Shown here: positions 8,804-21,726 of the stretch, one piece after another
How positions within the stretch are numbered: the stretch's first letter is position 1
Layout: every line of letters starts with the position of its first letter
Assembly: GCA_030278955.1 (NCBI GenBank)
Contig: JAOANR010000003.1
Location: 22,901,050 to 22,965,049 of the forward strand
Direction: 5' to 3'
Source of the DNA: Hygrophila difformis
Lineage: Eukaryota > Streptophyta > Magnoliopsida > Lamiales > Acanthaceae
DNA: 64,000 bases
Made by a program: the position numbers and the translations under genes
The notes under the pieces: generated by a model
Databases searched by the model: none
What the model saw: the letters and a program-made list of their open reading frames with translations, nothing else
Told to the model about the DNA's origin: nothing

Positions 8804-10975
8804 GTGGGGAGGCTCAATGTGGTTAACCAAGCGGACGTGCCTGCACAAGGAGAAGTGATGGCAGGTACATTTCATGTTTTGAATACACCCCTTAGAGTTC
8901 TATTTGATTCTGGAGCTAGTTGCTCGATCATAGCATCAAGGATAGTGCCTGAGTTAGATCTACCTAAGTGCGAGAGAATTAGCTTAGGAATTCAATTTCC
9001 TTCTGGAGAAGTAGTATCTTGCTCTAAACAATATAACGGAATTCCTATAGTGATAAAGAACGTAGAATTCTTTGCGAACTTAGTAGAATTTAACTTAAGG
9101 GACTTTGACATCATACTGGGGATGGATTGGTTATCCCAGTATAAAGCGGTGATCGAATGCCAAAGACAAAAGATCACCTTGTCAAAAAGTAGGGGAAAGA
9201 GAGTTATCTTCTACTCTCAGCCCCCTAAGAAGAGTAACAAAATCGTTAGTGCACTCAAACTAAGTAACTTGATGCGTAAGGGGTATGAGCTATATGCGTG
9301 CTACGTTCACAACCTTGAGGCCGAAGAGAACAAGGTTGATAGCATACCAGTGGTAAGAGAATACCCGGATGTGTTTCCTGAAGACATCCCGGGCATGCCA
9401 CCTGAGAGAGATCTTGAGTTTACGATAGATCTCATTCCGGGCACAGAGCCTGTCTCAAAAGCTCCGTACCGGATGGCACCATTGGAAATGAAGGAGCTAA
9501 AAGACCAACTCGAGGAGCTGTTAAAAGGGTACATAAGGCCCAGTACTTCCCCCTGGGGAGCACCGGTTTTATTTGTTAAGAAGAAACACGGAGGATTACG
9601 TCTTTGCATAGACTATCGAGGGTTAAACCAAGTGACTATCAAGAATAAATACCCTTTGCCGAGAATAGAGGATCTATTTGATCAACTGGAGGGAGCTTCA
9701 GTATTCTCGAAGATCGACTTACGATCTAGGTATCACCAGTTGAGAATTGCCGAGAAAGACATTCCGAAGACGGCGTTTCGAACTCGATATGGTCACTACG
9801 AGTTCACAGTGTTATCCTTTGGGTTAACAAATGCTCCGGCAATGTTCATGAACCTCATGAACAATGTATTTCGAGAGCTGTTAGATCAGTGTGTAGTGGT
9901 GTTCATTGATGACATCCTGATCTACTCGAAAAACGAGGAGGAGCATGCCCAACACTTGCACCAAGTGTTAGGGACCTTGCGAAAGAATCAACTATACGAC
10001 AAATTGTCCAAATGCGACTTTTGGTTGAAGGAGGTAGCATTTCTTGGACATATAGTATCCGCTGATGGAGTTTCAGTGGATCCGGCAAAAGTCTCTGCCA
10101 TAACCGAATGGGCAACTCCCAAGAGCCAAACTGAGATAAGGAGTTTCCTTGGATTAGCCGGGTACTATAGACGGTTCGTGAAGGATTTTTCGAAAATCGC
10201 ACGACCTTTGACCCAGCTACTGAAGAAGTGAGTAAAATACGTGTGGACAGAGGCTTGTGAGACAGCGTTTCAAGAACTGAAGAAACGACTCACAACCACA
10301 CTCGTATTGACACTACCATCAGAGAATGGTGACATCGAAGTTTATAGCGATGCTTCGAAGGAAGGTTTAGGTTGTGTCTTGATGCAAGACTCGAGAGTCG
10401 TAGCGTATGCATCACGCCAACTGAAACCTCACGAGGAGAACTATCCGACACATGACCTGGAGTTGGCAGCGGTCGTTTTCGCTCTAAAGATATGGAGACA
10501 TTATCTTTATGGGAGGAAGTGTCGAATGTTCACCGACCACAAGAGCTTGAAATATATATTCACTCAGAAGGAGTTGAATTTGAGACAACGAAGGTGGTTG
10601 GAACTTATTAAGGACTACGATTTAGAGATAGCCTACCACGAGGGGAAGGCGAATGTGGTAGCCGATGCCCTAAGTCAGAAAACCCAACACGTGACAAACT
10701 CGTTGATAATTCCACCGGCATTGTACATGGAGTTGGCAAGATTGGAGTTGAAACTTGTGCATCCTGGCACAGTGGGTGAAACGATCAACGCAATGGTCGT
10801 AGAAACTCCAACATTGGACGAGATTAAGCTCGCCCAACCGGGCGACGCGAAACTCGAGAAGATAAAGGGGTATATTGCCGAAGGAAAGGCAATAGGATTT
10901 GCTGTCCATGAGGATGGAAGCATTCGTTTCAAAGGGAGATGGTGCGTGCCCCTTAAATGTGCCGAGTTGAAATGA
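8804..10975 (+). pseudogene. pol: pol of element 1: protease, reverse transcriptase, RNase H
   Basis: In frame with gag. The aspartic protease shows FDSGASCSI at 8910-8936 and DIILGMDWL near 9108-9130. The reverse transcriptase runs from about 9470 ([24 protein letters not shown]) to the catalytic [10 protein letters not shown] near 9904. A TGA at 10229-10231 replaces a Gly codon that copies A and B retain. RNase H follows ([13 protein letters not shown] near 10345, [13 protein letters not shown] near 10530, ADALSQK near 10665). A second stop lies at 10973-10975. One further oddity is DLRSRYHQ where A and B have DLRSGYHQ. The polyprotein would cleave into enzymes that copy the RNA genome in cytoplasmic particles. 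Confidence 0.85.
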
Positions 10976-11690
10976 AGGTTGATAGAGGAAGGGCACAACA
11001 CGCCATATTCAGTGCATCCCGGAGGCGAAAAACTTTACAAAGATCTGAAAAAGATCTATTGGTGGCCGGGAATGAAGAAGGAAGTGGCAGACTTCGTGGC
11101 GAAACCTGCCAAAAGGTTAAGGCAGTGCGACATAAACCCCTAGGACTGATGCAACCACTAGAGATTCCAAGTTGGAAGTGGGATAGCATCTCGATGGACT
11201 TTGTCTCGGGATTACCCCGATCACCTAAAGGCATGAACAAGATTTGGGTGATTGTGGATAGGCTAACGAAGACAGCCATATTTATCCCGATGAAGGACAC
11301 GTGGACTATGGACCAATTGGCCCGAGCCTACGTTGCTAATGTGGTACGACGACATGGAGTACCACATGACATCATTTCTGATAGAGACAGTAGATTTGTC
11401 TCTCACTTTTGGACGGAGTTACAAAAAGCTCTCGGTACTCAAATCAAAATGAGCACCGCATTCCACCCGATGACGGATGGTCAAACCGAGAGAACAATCC
11501 AAACACTAGAAGACATGCTGAGAGCATGCGTGTTGGAATTTAAGGGAAATTGGGAATCCCATTTACCCCTAATCGAATTCTCTTATAATAATAGCTACCA
11601 TGCTAGCATTGGCATGGCACCTTTCGAGACGTTGTATGGATGAAGGTGCCGAAGCCCGTTGAGCTGGGAAGAAAACGATATATTACAATG
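10976..11690 (+). pseudogene. pol: integrase part of element 1 pol, first copy, truncated
   Basis: A frame change at about 10960-10990 and a roughly 10-bp deletion near 11103 remove the end of the HHCC zinc-binding part. The catalytic core follows in one frame to 11643: [13 protein letters not shown] (first Asp), [11 protein letters not shown] (second Asp) and [14 protein letters not shown] (Glu). A TGA at 11641-11643 ends the frame (Arg in copies A and B). Recognisable integrase sequence stops near 11690, where the text jumps back to a pre-integrase segment. The integrase C-terminal part and the chromodomain are therefore absent from this copy and are found only in the second partial copy at 35445-36875. 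Confidence 0.8.
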
Positions 11691-11858
11691 AGTGACATCC
11701 AGGCACAGTGAGTGACACGATCAATGCTAGCATTGGCATGGCATGGCCTTCTAAGATTGGATTTGGAACTTGTGCATCCAGGCACAGTGAGTGACACGAT
11801 CAATGCCATGATCGTAGGAACTCCAATATTGGACGAAATTCGACTCGCTCAACCGGGC
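11691..11858 (+). pseudogene. Rearrangement junction and repeated pre-integrase pol segment
   Basis: After the first integrase fragment the sequence repeats CCAGGCACAGTGAGTGACAC at 11698 and 11779, and GCTAGCATTGGCATGGCA at about 11606 and 11727. It then reads as the RNase H-to-integrase linker ([21 protein letters not shown]) that copies A and B carry once, before integrase. The reading breaks at CGGGC where the inverted LTR enters and continues at 35445. Element 1 therefore contains the integrase region twice, once on each side of the insertion. Confidence 0.75.
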
Positions 11859-13507
11859 TGTAACACCCCGGTTTTTGGTCACCCAGGTCGGGATGTTACC
11901 GCCACACCTCTCTAGCAAGACACGGTTTCTCCGAGCTCACAAAAGAGATGCAAGGCTATGGTTTTTCAGAATTTAAAAATATTCAAACAGCCCATTCATA
12001 TATAATATAAAAATAATACATCAAAGTTGCGGCGAAAAATAATAATTACATATGTATAATGCAGCGGAAATTAAATATAGCCAACACGGCCAGAATACGG
12101 GTTAAACAGGCCCGTTCATGCAAGATCTAGTCTGATACAATAATTTCAAATAATATATCTTCCCAAAGTTCCCATGTATGCATATGACGATGCATAATTC
12201 TCAACTCTGAAAGAAAAAGGAAAAAAATAAGGTTTGGTCAGCAAAAACTTGCTGAGTAAGTTAACACAAACATGATTAAGGGGTTTCAAAGCCGTTATTT
12301 AGATTTTGGGAAAACATGCACACAACACACCATCATTTAACTTATTTATCTAACAATAATTAAATGGCATAATTTAAAAGATAGAGATTTCATAAGATCA
12401 TAAATATAATTCGCAAAGTAAAACAATCGCAAGACACACTTTAAGGCTTAATCTAAAAGGAACAGTTTTCGAGTCTTCTAGTTTCATATCTCATGTCTCA
12501 TGTTTCAAGTTTATATCTCAATTGTCCTTCGGCAAGCTTTATTTATCAATTGCCTTCCGGCAAGCATTATATTTCAATTGCCTTTCGGCAAGCATTATAT
12601 CTCAATTGCCTTTCGGCAAGCATTATATTTCAATTGCCTTTCGGCAAGCATTATATCTCAATTGCCTTTCCGCAAGCATTGTATTTCATGTGTATTTTAT
12701 TTCAAAGGAATCCCCAATCATTTAAACCTTAAAGGCTAATTTCATGTTTCAATAAGATTTCAAGATTTGACTTCCGGTAAACCACTGTTTACTCTAAAAT
12801 TCGTCTAAATTCAGATTTAATTCCAAAAATTCCTAAATTTCACTACTGACTCAGAAACGTCGAGATGAACAACTTTTGTGTTTTAACGTTTTCAATCCGA
12901 GATACCGAACCATGTCAAAAACATCAATTTTCGCAGGAACACAAATCTGTCCGAATTTTACATACCACAGTTTAAAGATATCGAGTTCTACCATAGCAAA
13001 TCAACTCCAAATTTTATGAAATTTTACTGAGACCATTCTAAGATGTTTTTCTACAACTTTCATGTTCGGCAAAAGATCTAATTCAGTCTAGAACTAATGT
13101 CAAAAACGCAATCAAGATCAGACCTAAGTTCTGTCAAGAAATTCAAGATCTAATTTCAAGCAGTTCGGTTTCGGTTGGTTTTCACATATCACATTGTCAT
13201 GAAAAATTCTGAAAATTTACGGTGGTGTTCTTAACATATAGATCTACAACTCCTATGTTTAGCACCAATCCTGAATCGGTCCAGATCTAAGTCAAAAATC
13301 AACCACAAGCTCGGACCAATAATCTGCCACCGTTTCGAGATCCAAACCCAAGGCAGGTCTGTTCGTGGTCGTTTTCGGATATCAAAACACGATGAAAAAT
13401 TATGAAAATTTTACAGTAGATAGATCTATGTCTTAGGAACGTTTTTTGTGATTTAAGTTTTTCCGTTTGAAGTCGTTTTAAGGTTCGGAAAAATTAGACA
13501 ACACTAT
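11859..13507 (-). repeat. Inverted solo LTR (T2), left part
   Basis: It begins TGTAACACCCCGG, the reverse complement of the Ty3 LTR end, in minus orientation. With the right part (33058-35444) it forms one LTR of about 2,618 bp once the array and a duplicated 1.4-kb segment are removed. The flanks are CGGGC before 11859 and CGGGC after 35444, a perfect 5-bp target duplication inside element 1 pol. No internal region of the same orientation is present, so it is a solo LTR left by LTR-LTR recombination. Confidence 0.8.
12514..12690 (-). repeat. Tandem repeat in T2, about 28-bp unit, 6 copies
   Basis: Six imperfect copies of CAATTGCCTTTCGGCAAGCA followed by TTATAT(C/T)T. The same array recurs at 33484-33656 in the duplicated segment. 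The core TTGCC...GGCAA is an inverted repeat within each unit. The other Ty3 LTRs of the window lack this array. Confidence 0.8.
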
Positions 13508-15977
13508 TGTAATACCCGAGAATTTTCCATTATAAAATAAAACAATAATTAAATAAATAAATAAAGATAATGAAATGAGAAATGAGATTTAACTTAAAAA
13601 GGAATTAAAGGAATTTAATTACATAAAAAGAATTAGTAAGGGTAAATAAATTGTACACCGAAAACCGACACTAATGAACTCGAGGATTCGAGTCCAAACG
13701 TCCAATTAGACTCGAGTAAAAATTTAGAGAGAAAGTAGAAACCCGAAGATACCCCGGAAATCGGAATTCGGGAGCATAGAGGGATAGAAACCCGAAAGAG
13801 AGGCGGAAAAGCACGACGGATCGCACGACCCGCCCGGACCGAAGTCCAGGCGAAGTCGGCGCGGTGGCCGTGCGGTCCATAGGCTTTGGGCGCGCCACGA
13901 CCGCGCCACGCGACAGATTCGCCCGTTGCGTGAATCTCTCGCCCGAACGCGGATTTTTCGACTTTCGGTTGAACGTCTCTCGACCCAAGACCCTTGGGGT
14001 TAGATTTTGGACGCCCTAGGTCTTAGATATCTATAAATAAGACCTCCTAGGAGCGCCGAATACTTTTACAAAACCCTACAACTTTCTACACATTCGAAAC
14101 CCTAAATCCGGAGTCGTCGGAGGCACGAAACCAAGACGAACGCTGTTGGACGAAAATTCTAAGATCTCCATAGTCGTGGTAAGTCTCGATCCAATCCTTG
14201 TTCAATAAACGATTCGAAAACGAATCCTAATCTTCTTCTTTTCTCTTCTACACCTCGTATTGAATCTAGATCTGTAAGTTAACTCTTACATGGTTTTGGG
14301 ATGAATTAAAACATTCAAACTAAAAGATTAACAAGAAATTGAAAATCTGTCAATTTATACTTTCTACCGACGCAACAGATTTGATGAATTTTTCCGAACC
14401 TTAAAATGAATTCAAACGGAGAAACTTAAAACACGAAAAACGTTTCTAAGGCTTAGATCTATCTACTGTAAATGTTTAAGAATTATTAGAGATGATTTGA
14501 TATGTGAAAACCAACCGAAACCGAACTGCTTGAATTTAGATTTCGAAATCTTGGACAGAACTTAGGAATGATCTTGATCACGGTTTTGACATAGGATCTA
14601 GACTGTTTTAGATCTTTGCCGAACATGAAAGTCGTAGATAATTGTCTTAAGATGATCTCTGTAAAATTTCATCAAATTTGGAGTTGAATTACTATGGTAG
14701 AATTCGAAATCTTTAAACTGTGATACATTAAATTCGGACAGAATTATTCTTCTGCGAAAATTGGTGATTTTGACTTATTTAGGTATCTCGGATTGAAAAA
14801 GTTAAAACACGAAAGTTGTAGATCTCGACGTTTCGGAGTAAGTCGTGAAAGTTTGGAATTGTTGGAATTAAATCTGATTTTAGACGAATTTTAGAGTAAA
14901 CTGTGGTTTACCGGAAACAAAATCTTGAAATCTTGTTGAAATATGGAATTAACCTTTAGGGTTGAAATGAGTTGAGATATTATTTTTAAATAAATACAAT
15001 TGAAGTCAGATTTTTAAATTAAATCCCCTTACAAACTTGATAAATTAAAATTAGAGGTGAGTGCTCTGCAGGGTGCCCCCTAACTGCTTCACTTCGTGCC
15101 TTAATGGACGATGGTGACCCCGCGCGCTAAATTTGAAATGTGATATTGCCTAAACGGTGAAATATAGAGCCTACACTCTCGAGAATATCCACATGGGTTT
15201 CCCGAGGCTCCGGAGTGGTACTGGGTATGGCTGATACGGTTGCGGCCGCCGGGCTACCGGCTAAACTTGTTGACATCGCGATACTATCGTGAAACTTTGA
15301 GATACCAAATCGGGGATGTAATGGGGATATTAAACTAAATCAAATTAGATTAAATTATGTTGTTGTCCAATTAAATTATTTAAATGCTTTCTTTAAATTA
15401 TGGCTATTATTCTAAACCATACGATATGTGTTATTAAATAAAGCCCTGAAATAAATTATGCTATTGGATAGTTGATTAGATTAAATTGAATTTTATGTTA
15501 TTATCATGCTTTCAGTTATTTATTAAATTAATGGCTTTTAAACCCTACGATCATGCATGTGTTAACTTACTCAGCAAGTTTGCTGACCAAAACCGTTTTT
15601 ATTCCTTTTCTTACAGAATATGTGGAATGAGCATGTGTGAGCACGATTCATGCATGGGATTTTGGGAAATGTTATTTTGCTTTTAAATTCGTACTTTAGA
15701 CTATATTATGAACGGGCCTGTTTAACCCGTGTTTTGGCCATGTCGGCCCCATTTATATTTTCCGCTGCGATACTGTACTAAACCAATTATTTCCGCTGCG
15801 CTATACTATTATTATTTTCCAATTATATTGTATGGGATATCTTGAATGATTTAAATACTTTTAAATACTGCAATACCTAGCCTAGCATCTCTTTAGTAAG
15901 CTCGGAGAAACCGTGTCTTACTAGGGGGATGTGGCGGTGACATCCCGACCTGGGTGACCAAAAACCGGGGTGTTACA
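13508..15977 (+). repeat. LTR A, 5' LTR of copy A
   Basis: TGTAATACCCGAG to GTGTTACA, 2,470 bp, TATA at 14032-14039. It is clearly more diverged than the other two LTRs of the array and lacks about 90 bp near 14270 that LTRs B and C have. A GC-rich U3 block lies at 13810-13920. Confidence 0.85.
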
Positions 15978-15980
15978 AGT

Positions 15981-15992
15981 TGGTATCAGAGC
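15981..15992 (+). other. Primer binding site, initiator tRNA-Met, copy A
   Basis: TGGTATCAGAGC lies three bases after the LTR end. Confidence 0.85.
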
Positions 15993-16225
15993 CCGGCTAT
16001 TTTTAAACTATTATTTTTAAACTATTATTTTTAAACCATTATTATTTTTAAACTATTATTAGTATGTTGACTATTATTTTAAAATTTTAAAGTATTATTT
16101 CCATGGAAATTTTTATTTTAAAATCCATGGGAAAAAAAAAAAGAAATATATATATATTGCATTAAATTATTTTTTTTGGGGGGGAAATCATCATTTGCAT
16201 TTGCATATTGCATCTCCCCTATGAA

Positions 16226-16350
16226 CTTAGGATCTTGGCGAACTTGAACTTAGAATCTTGGCGAATTTGAACCTAGAATCATGGCGAAATTCGAACCTAG
16301 AATCTTGGCGAATTGAACTTAGAATCTTGGCGAATATTAACTTAGATCTC
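16226..16350 (+). repeat. Leader tandem repeat, copy A, 5 units
   Basis: Five imperfect units of the CTTAGAATCTTGGCGAA type, with variable linkers (TTGAA, TTCGAA) between them. They end at AACTTAGATC before the leader frame. Confidence 0.8.
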
Positions 16351-16363
16351 TTGCTTGCGCTAG

Positions 16364-16699
16364 ATGGCTAGTCAAGACATGATGCAGTTGATGGTCAGGA
16401 TGATGAGCGTTCATCTCGATTCCCACCAAACCCTAGAGCAAATGAAGTATCGTATGACTCAATTGGAGGCCAATTTACATCACATGGGCAACTTGAGAGA
16501 GACGGATCATCACCGCATAAACCAACTCGAACGCCAAGTCCAAACCCTCACTACACAAAACTTAATACTAAAGGAATACATCGATGCCCACGGGCAAGAC
16601 TAAAACACTATCTTTGACGAGCTACTGCCGCCGAGTTCGGAGGAGGAAGATCTGGAGGAAGATCCTGCTACCCCACCGGAGGACGTCATGAGACACTAG
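16364..16699 (+). pseudogene. Leader ORF of copy A, one nonsense codon
   Basis: Homologous to the 111-codon coiled-coil frame at 6886-7221 and of the same overall length (336 bp including the stop). A TAA at 16601-16603 cuts it after 79 residues. The rest of the frame, including the acidic tail, is still readable to the original TAG at 16697-16699, and no indel is seen. The stop is probably a late decay event. Confidence 0.65.
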
Positions 16700-16997
16700 A
16701 GATTCTACTGTTAGATACTATTTTGCTAGGAAAATATTTCGGCTTTGTACTAAAATTTCTTTTGAGGAAATAAAATGCCCGATTTATTTGCCATAAACCA
16801 AAAAAAAAAAACGGACAAATCTGTCTGTACAGCCAAAAAAAAAAAAATTCGAAATAAAATAAAACCCCGAACATTACGACGCTTCTTAGTTTGAACAAAG
16901 CACCACGTGCTAAATGGCAACACACATATACATTTATAGAAATTGCTTAGACTATATGCTAAATTCACCAGTCCTAATCTATCCCATTTGTACCAGA

Positions 16998-18260
16998 ATG
17001 GCACCCAGAGGAAGAGGAAGAGGAAGAACTCAACCCGCTCCCTAAACCACCACTGAAACACCCACGAAAACACCACCAAACGTCACTGAACCGATTCAAC
17101 CTGAGATGGAACAACCCCAAGGTGCGCAGGACGCCCCCGCACCGAAGAATGTGGGCAATCGTCTTAGGACGATAGAGGAAGTGTTGATTGCGCTCGGAAA
17201 TGCGCAAGTCAACCAGGGTCAAGCTGTGGCGGTACCTCCGCCTCAAGCTCGCCGTAACTACCTGGCGATGGTGAATCCTTACCAGCCGCCCCACTACGCT
17301 GGTTAGGAGGATCCAGCCAAACTGGAGGAATGGATCCGGACTTTTGACAAGCTGCTGGGAGCGGTCAAATGTCCGGAAGGAGAGAGAGTGCGTGTCGCCT
17401 CATACTACTTGGGAGGCGAAGCTGACGACTGGTGGCAGGCGACGCAAGCCAAACTGACGGAAGATGACGAGCCCTACTCGTGGATGGAGATGATGGAACT
17501 ACTCAGGGATCGATTCTATCCCTTGAGTACTAAAGCTGCCATGTACGAAGAGTTCCTGTCGCTGAAGCAAGGAGGCCAAACGGTGCAGGAATACTACACA
17601 CGCTTCAAGGAGCTGGTGAGGTTCGCACCAAGGCTAGTGCCTACTGATGCAGAAAAGGCACAGAAGTTCGAGATGGGACTGAACCTGTCTGTGCACGAGG
17701 TGATCGCGGGGGTACACTACCCTGATTTGCAAGCTGTGTATGACCGCGCTGTGGCGGTAGCACGTGTGCAGCAGCTGAAGAGAAGGGTGAGTGGGGAGTC
17801 AAGCAGGGGTCCCCAAGACAAGAGAAGCTGAGACTCAAGAAACGAGAACAACACTGGAAGGAACGAGCAACGCAGAGGGTCGAATAGGCCCCAACAAAAC
17901 AACCCTGGGAGGAGGTTCAACCAGGAAGATCCGGTACCACCTTGCCCGAGATGTGGACGACCCCATCTGGCAAGGGGATGCCCGCAACAAGGCGCCTGTT
18001 ACCGATGCGGTCGAATGGGTCACGTTCGACGGGATTGCCGGACTAGGCTCGAGAACATAACGAGAAGGGACGACTTGGTCGCGGGGCAAGAACAGCCTCA
18101 AAATTAAAACGAGCGAAACGGGAATAACCAAGGGTACAGACCCCCTCAAAATAGGCCGCAAAATCAGAACCAAAACCAACAACCTCCGCCCCCTCAGAAT
18201 CAAAACCAGCAACAAAATCAGCAGCCGAATGCGAATCAGCAGGGCAATCAAGGACGCCCT
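16998..18260 (+). pseudogene. gag: gag of copy A, nonsense codons
   Basis: The frame starts at ATG 16998 (MAPRGRGRG). In-frame stops are a TAA near 17043, TAG at 17304-17306 (a Glu codon in copy B), TGA at 17829-17831 (CGA in copy B) and a TAA near 18104. There is no frameshift, so the domain plan stays clear: Arg-Gly rich start, gag domain with DDWWQATQAK and LRDRFYPL, paired knuckles CPRCGRPHLARGC (CX2CX3HX4C, one residue short) and CYRCGRMGHVRRDC (CX2CX4HX4C), then a Gln/Asn-rich linker into pol. Gag and pol are in one frame with no stop at the junction in this copy. Confidence 0.85.
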
Positions 18261-21200
18261 ATGCGGAGGCTGAACGTGGTAAACCAAGCGGACGTGCCTG
18301 CGCAAGGAGAAGTGATGGCAGGTACATTTTATGTGTTGAATACGCCCCTTAGAATTCTATTTGATTCTGGAGCTAGTTGCTCCATTATAGCATCAAGAAT
18401 AGTGCCTGAGTTAGATCTACCAAAGTGCGAGAGAATTAGTTTAGGAATTCAATTGCCTTCTGGAGAAGTACTGTCTTGCTCTAAATGATATAACGGAATT
18501 CCTATAGTGATAAAGAACGTAGAATTCTTCGCGAACTTAGTAGAATTTAACTTAAGAGACTTTGACATCATACTGGGGATGGATTGGTTATCCCAGTATA
18601 AGGCGGTGATCGAATGCCAAAAGCAAAAGATCACCTTGTCAAAAAGTAGGGGAAAGAGAGTTATCTTTTACTCTCAGCGCCCTAAGAAAAGTAACAAAAT
18701 CGTTAGTGCACTCAAATTAAGTAACTTGATGCGTAAGGGGTATGAACTATATGCGTGCTACGTGCACAACCTTGAGGCGGAAGAAAACAAGGTTGATAGC
18801 ATACCAGTGGTAAGAGAATACCCGGACGTGTTCCCTGAGGACGTTCCGAGCATGCCACCTGAGAGAGATCTTGAGTTCACTATAGATCTCATTCCGGGGA
18901 CAGAGCCTGTCTCAAAAGCTCCATACCGGATGGCACCATTGGAAATGAAGGAGTTAAAGGAACAACTCGAGGAACTATTAGGAAAAGGTTACATAAGACC
19001 GGGTACGTCCCCTTGGGGAGCACCGGTTTTATTTGTCAAGAAGAAAGACGGAGGACTACGTCTTTGCATAGATTACCGAGGACTAAACCAGGTGACCATT
19101 AAGAATAAATACCCCCTACCGAGAATAGAGGATCTGTTTGATCAACTGAAGGGAGCTTCAGTGTTCTCGAAGATCGATTTGCGATCTGGGTATCATCAAT
19201 TGAGCATCGCCGAGAAGGACATTCCGAAGACGGCATTTCGAACGCGATATGGCCATTACGAGTTCACGGTGTTATCCTTCGGGTTAACAAATGCTCCGGC
19301 CATGTTCATGAATCTCATGAACAATGTGTTCCGAGAATTGTTAGATCAGTGCGTCGTAGTGTTCATCGACGACATCCTGATCTACTCGAAGATCGAGGAA
19401 GAGCATGCAAAACACTTACATCAAGTGTTAGAAATCTTGCGAAGAAATCAGCTATACGGCAAGCTGTCGAAATGTGATTTCTGGCTGAAAGAAGTGGCAT
19501 TTCTCGGACACATAGTATCCGCTGATGGAGTATCAGTGGATCCGGCAAAATTTTCTGCCGTGACGGAGTGGGCAACTCCGAAGAGTCCAACGGAAATAAG
19601 GAGTTTCCTTGGATTAGCCGGGTATTATAGGCGATTTGTGAAGGACTTTTCAAGGATTGCACGTCCTTTGACCCAGCTACTGAAGAAAGGAGCAAAATAC
19701 GAGTGGACCGAAGGGTGTGAGACTGCGTTTCAAGAGCTGAAGAAACGACTCACAACCACACCCGTATTAACACTACCATCAGAGAATGGTGACTTCGAAG
19801 TATATAGCGATGCTTCGAAGGAAGGTTTAGGTTGTGTCTTGATGCAAGACTCGAGAGTCGTAGCCTATGCATCACGCCAACTGAAACCCCACGAGGAGAA
19901 TTATCCGACCCACGACCTGGAGTTGGCAGCGGTCGTCTTCGCTCTAAAGATATGGAGACATTATCTTTATGGGCGGAAGTGTCGGATGTTCACCGACCAC
20001 AAGAGCTTGAAATATATATTCACTCAGAAGGAGTTGAATTTGAGACAGCGAAGGTGGTTGGAACTTATTAAAGACTACGATTTAGAGATAGCATACCACG
20101 AGGGGAAGGCGGATGTGGTAGCCGATGCCCTGTCGGAAAACCCAACACGTGACAAACTCGTTGGTAATTCCGCCGGCATTGTACATGGAATTGGCAAGAT
20201 TGGAGTTAGAACTTGTGCATCCTGGCACAGTGAGAGAAACGGTCAATGCCATGGTCGTAGAAACTCCAATATTGGATGAGATTCGACTCGCTCAACCGGG
20301 CGACCCGAAACTCGAGAAGATGAAAGGGTATATTGCCGAAGGAAAGGCAATAGGATTTGCTGTCCACGAGGATGGAAGCATCCGTTTTAAAGGGAGATGG
20401 TGTGTGCCCCTTAAATGTGCCGAGTTGAAGCAAAGGTTGATGGAGGAAGGGCACAACACGCCATATTCCGTACATCCCGGAGGTGACAAGCTATACAAAG
20501 ATCTGAAGAAGATCTATTGGTGGCCGGGAATGAAGAAGGAAGTGGCGAACTTCGTGGCGAGATGTCTCACCAGCCAAAAGGTTAAGGCAGTGCGACATAA
20601 ACCCTTAGGATTGATGCAACCACTAGAGATTCCAAGTTGGAAGTGGGATAGCATCTCAATGGACTTTGTCTCGGGATTACCCCGATCACCTAAAGGCATG
20701 AACAAGATTTGGGTGATTGTGGATAGGCTAACGAAGACAACCATATTTATCCCAATGAAAGACACGTGGACTATGGACCAATTGGCCCGAGCCTACATTG
20801 ATAATGTGGTACGACGACATGGAGTACCACATGATATCATTTCCGATAGAGACAGTAGATTTGTCTCTCATTTCTGGACGGAGTTACAAAAAGCTCTCGG
20901 TACTCAAATCAAAATGAACACCGTATTCCACCCGATGATGGATGGACAAACCGAGAGGACAATCCAAACACTAGAAGACATGCTGAGAGCATGTGTGTTG
21001 GAATTCAAAGGGAATTGGGAATCTCATTTACCCTTGATTGAGTTTTCCTATAATAATAGCTACCATGCTAGCATCGGCATGACACCTTTCGAGGCGTTGT
21101 ATGGACGAAAGTGCCGAAGCCCATTGAGCTGGGAAGAAAACGATAAGTCCATGGTATTGGGACCACAACTTATCGAAGACATGGCTCAACAAATCAAAGT

Positions 21201-21726
21201 GATCCAAGGGAAGATGAAAGCCGCACAAGACCGTCAAAAGAGTTATGCCGACGTGAGACGACGAGACCTAGAATTTCAAGTGGGAGATAGGGTCATGCTA
21301 AAGATATCACCCATGAAGGGGGTGATGCGCTTTGGCAAACGAGGGAAGTTAAGTCCTCGATACATAGGACCTTACGAAATTCTAGAACGAGTCGGAACTC
21401 TAGCCTACCGATTGGCTTTACCACCACACTTAGATCGAGTTCATAATGTCTTCCATGTCTCGCAACTAAAGAAGTATGTACCGGACCCGACACATGTACT
21501 TCAACCGGAGATAATTGAGCTCGATGAAGATTTGACTTACGAAGAAGTCCCAGTGCGTATTCTCGATACTAAGGAACGAGTAACGAGGAACAAAACCGTC
21601 AAAATGATCAAGGTTCTTTGGTCAAACCACGAAAGTGAGACGGCAACTTGGGAAGTAGAATCCGACATGAGAGAACGATACCCGACATTGTTCCAAACCG
21701 ATACAGACACAGTTATGGGGACATAA
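18261..21726 (+). pseudogene. pol: pol of copy A: PR-RT-RH-INT-chromodomain
   Basis: Continues the gag frame. Protease FDSGASCSI near 18361. TGA at 18486-18488 (CGA in copy B). Reverse transcriptase with [10 protein letters not shown] near 19362. RNase [11 protein letters not shown] near 19800. A 2-bp deletion near 20132 shifts the frame; the second part then stays open to the TAA at 21724-21726. The integrase zinc region reads CLTS instead of CLTC, so one zinc ligand is lost. The core Asp-Asp-Glu motifs are present (MDFVSG, SDRDSRF, DGQTERT). The C-terminus is a chromodomain ([19 protein letters not shown]), which in chromoviruses directs integration to marked chromatin. Two nonsense or frame defects plus the Cys loss make it non-functional. 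Confidence 0.88.

Noticed and set aside
12493..12739. Overlapping frames of about 70-80 codons in three phases across the 28-bp repeats; CRISPR-like look
   Set aside because: A 28-bp tandem repeat opens frames by periodicity. There are no unique spacers between repeats, and this is plant DNA.
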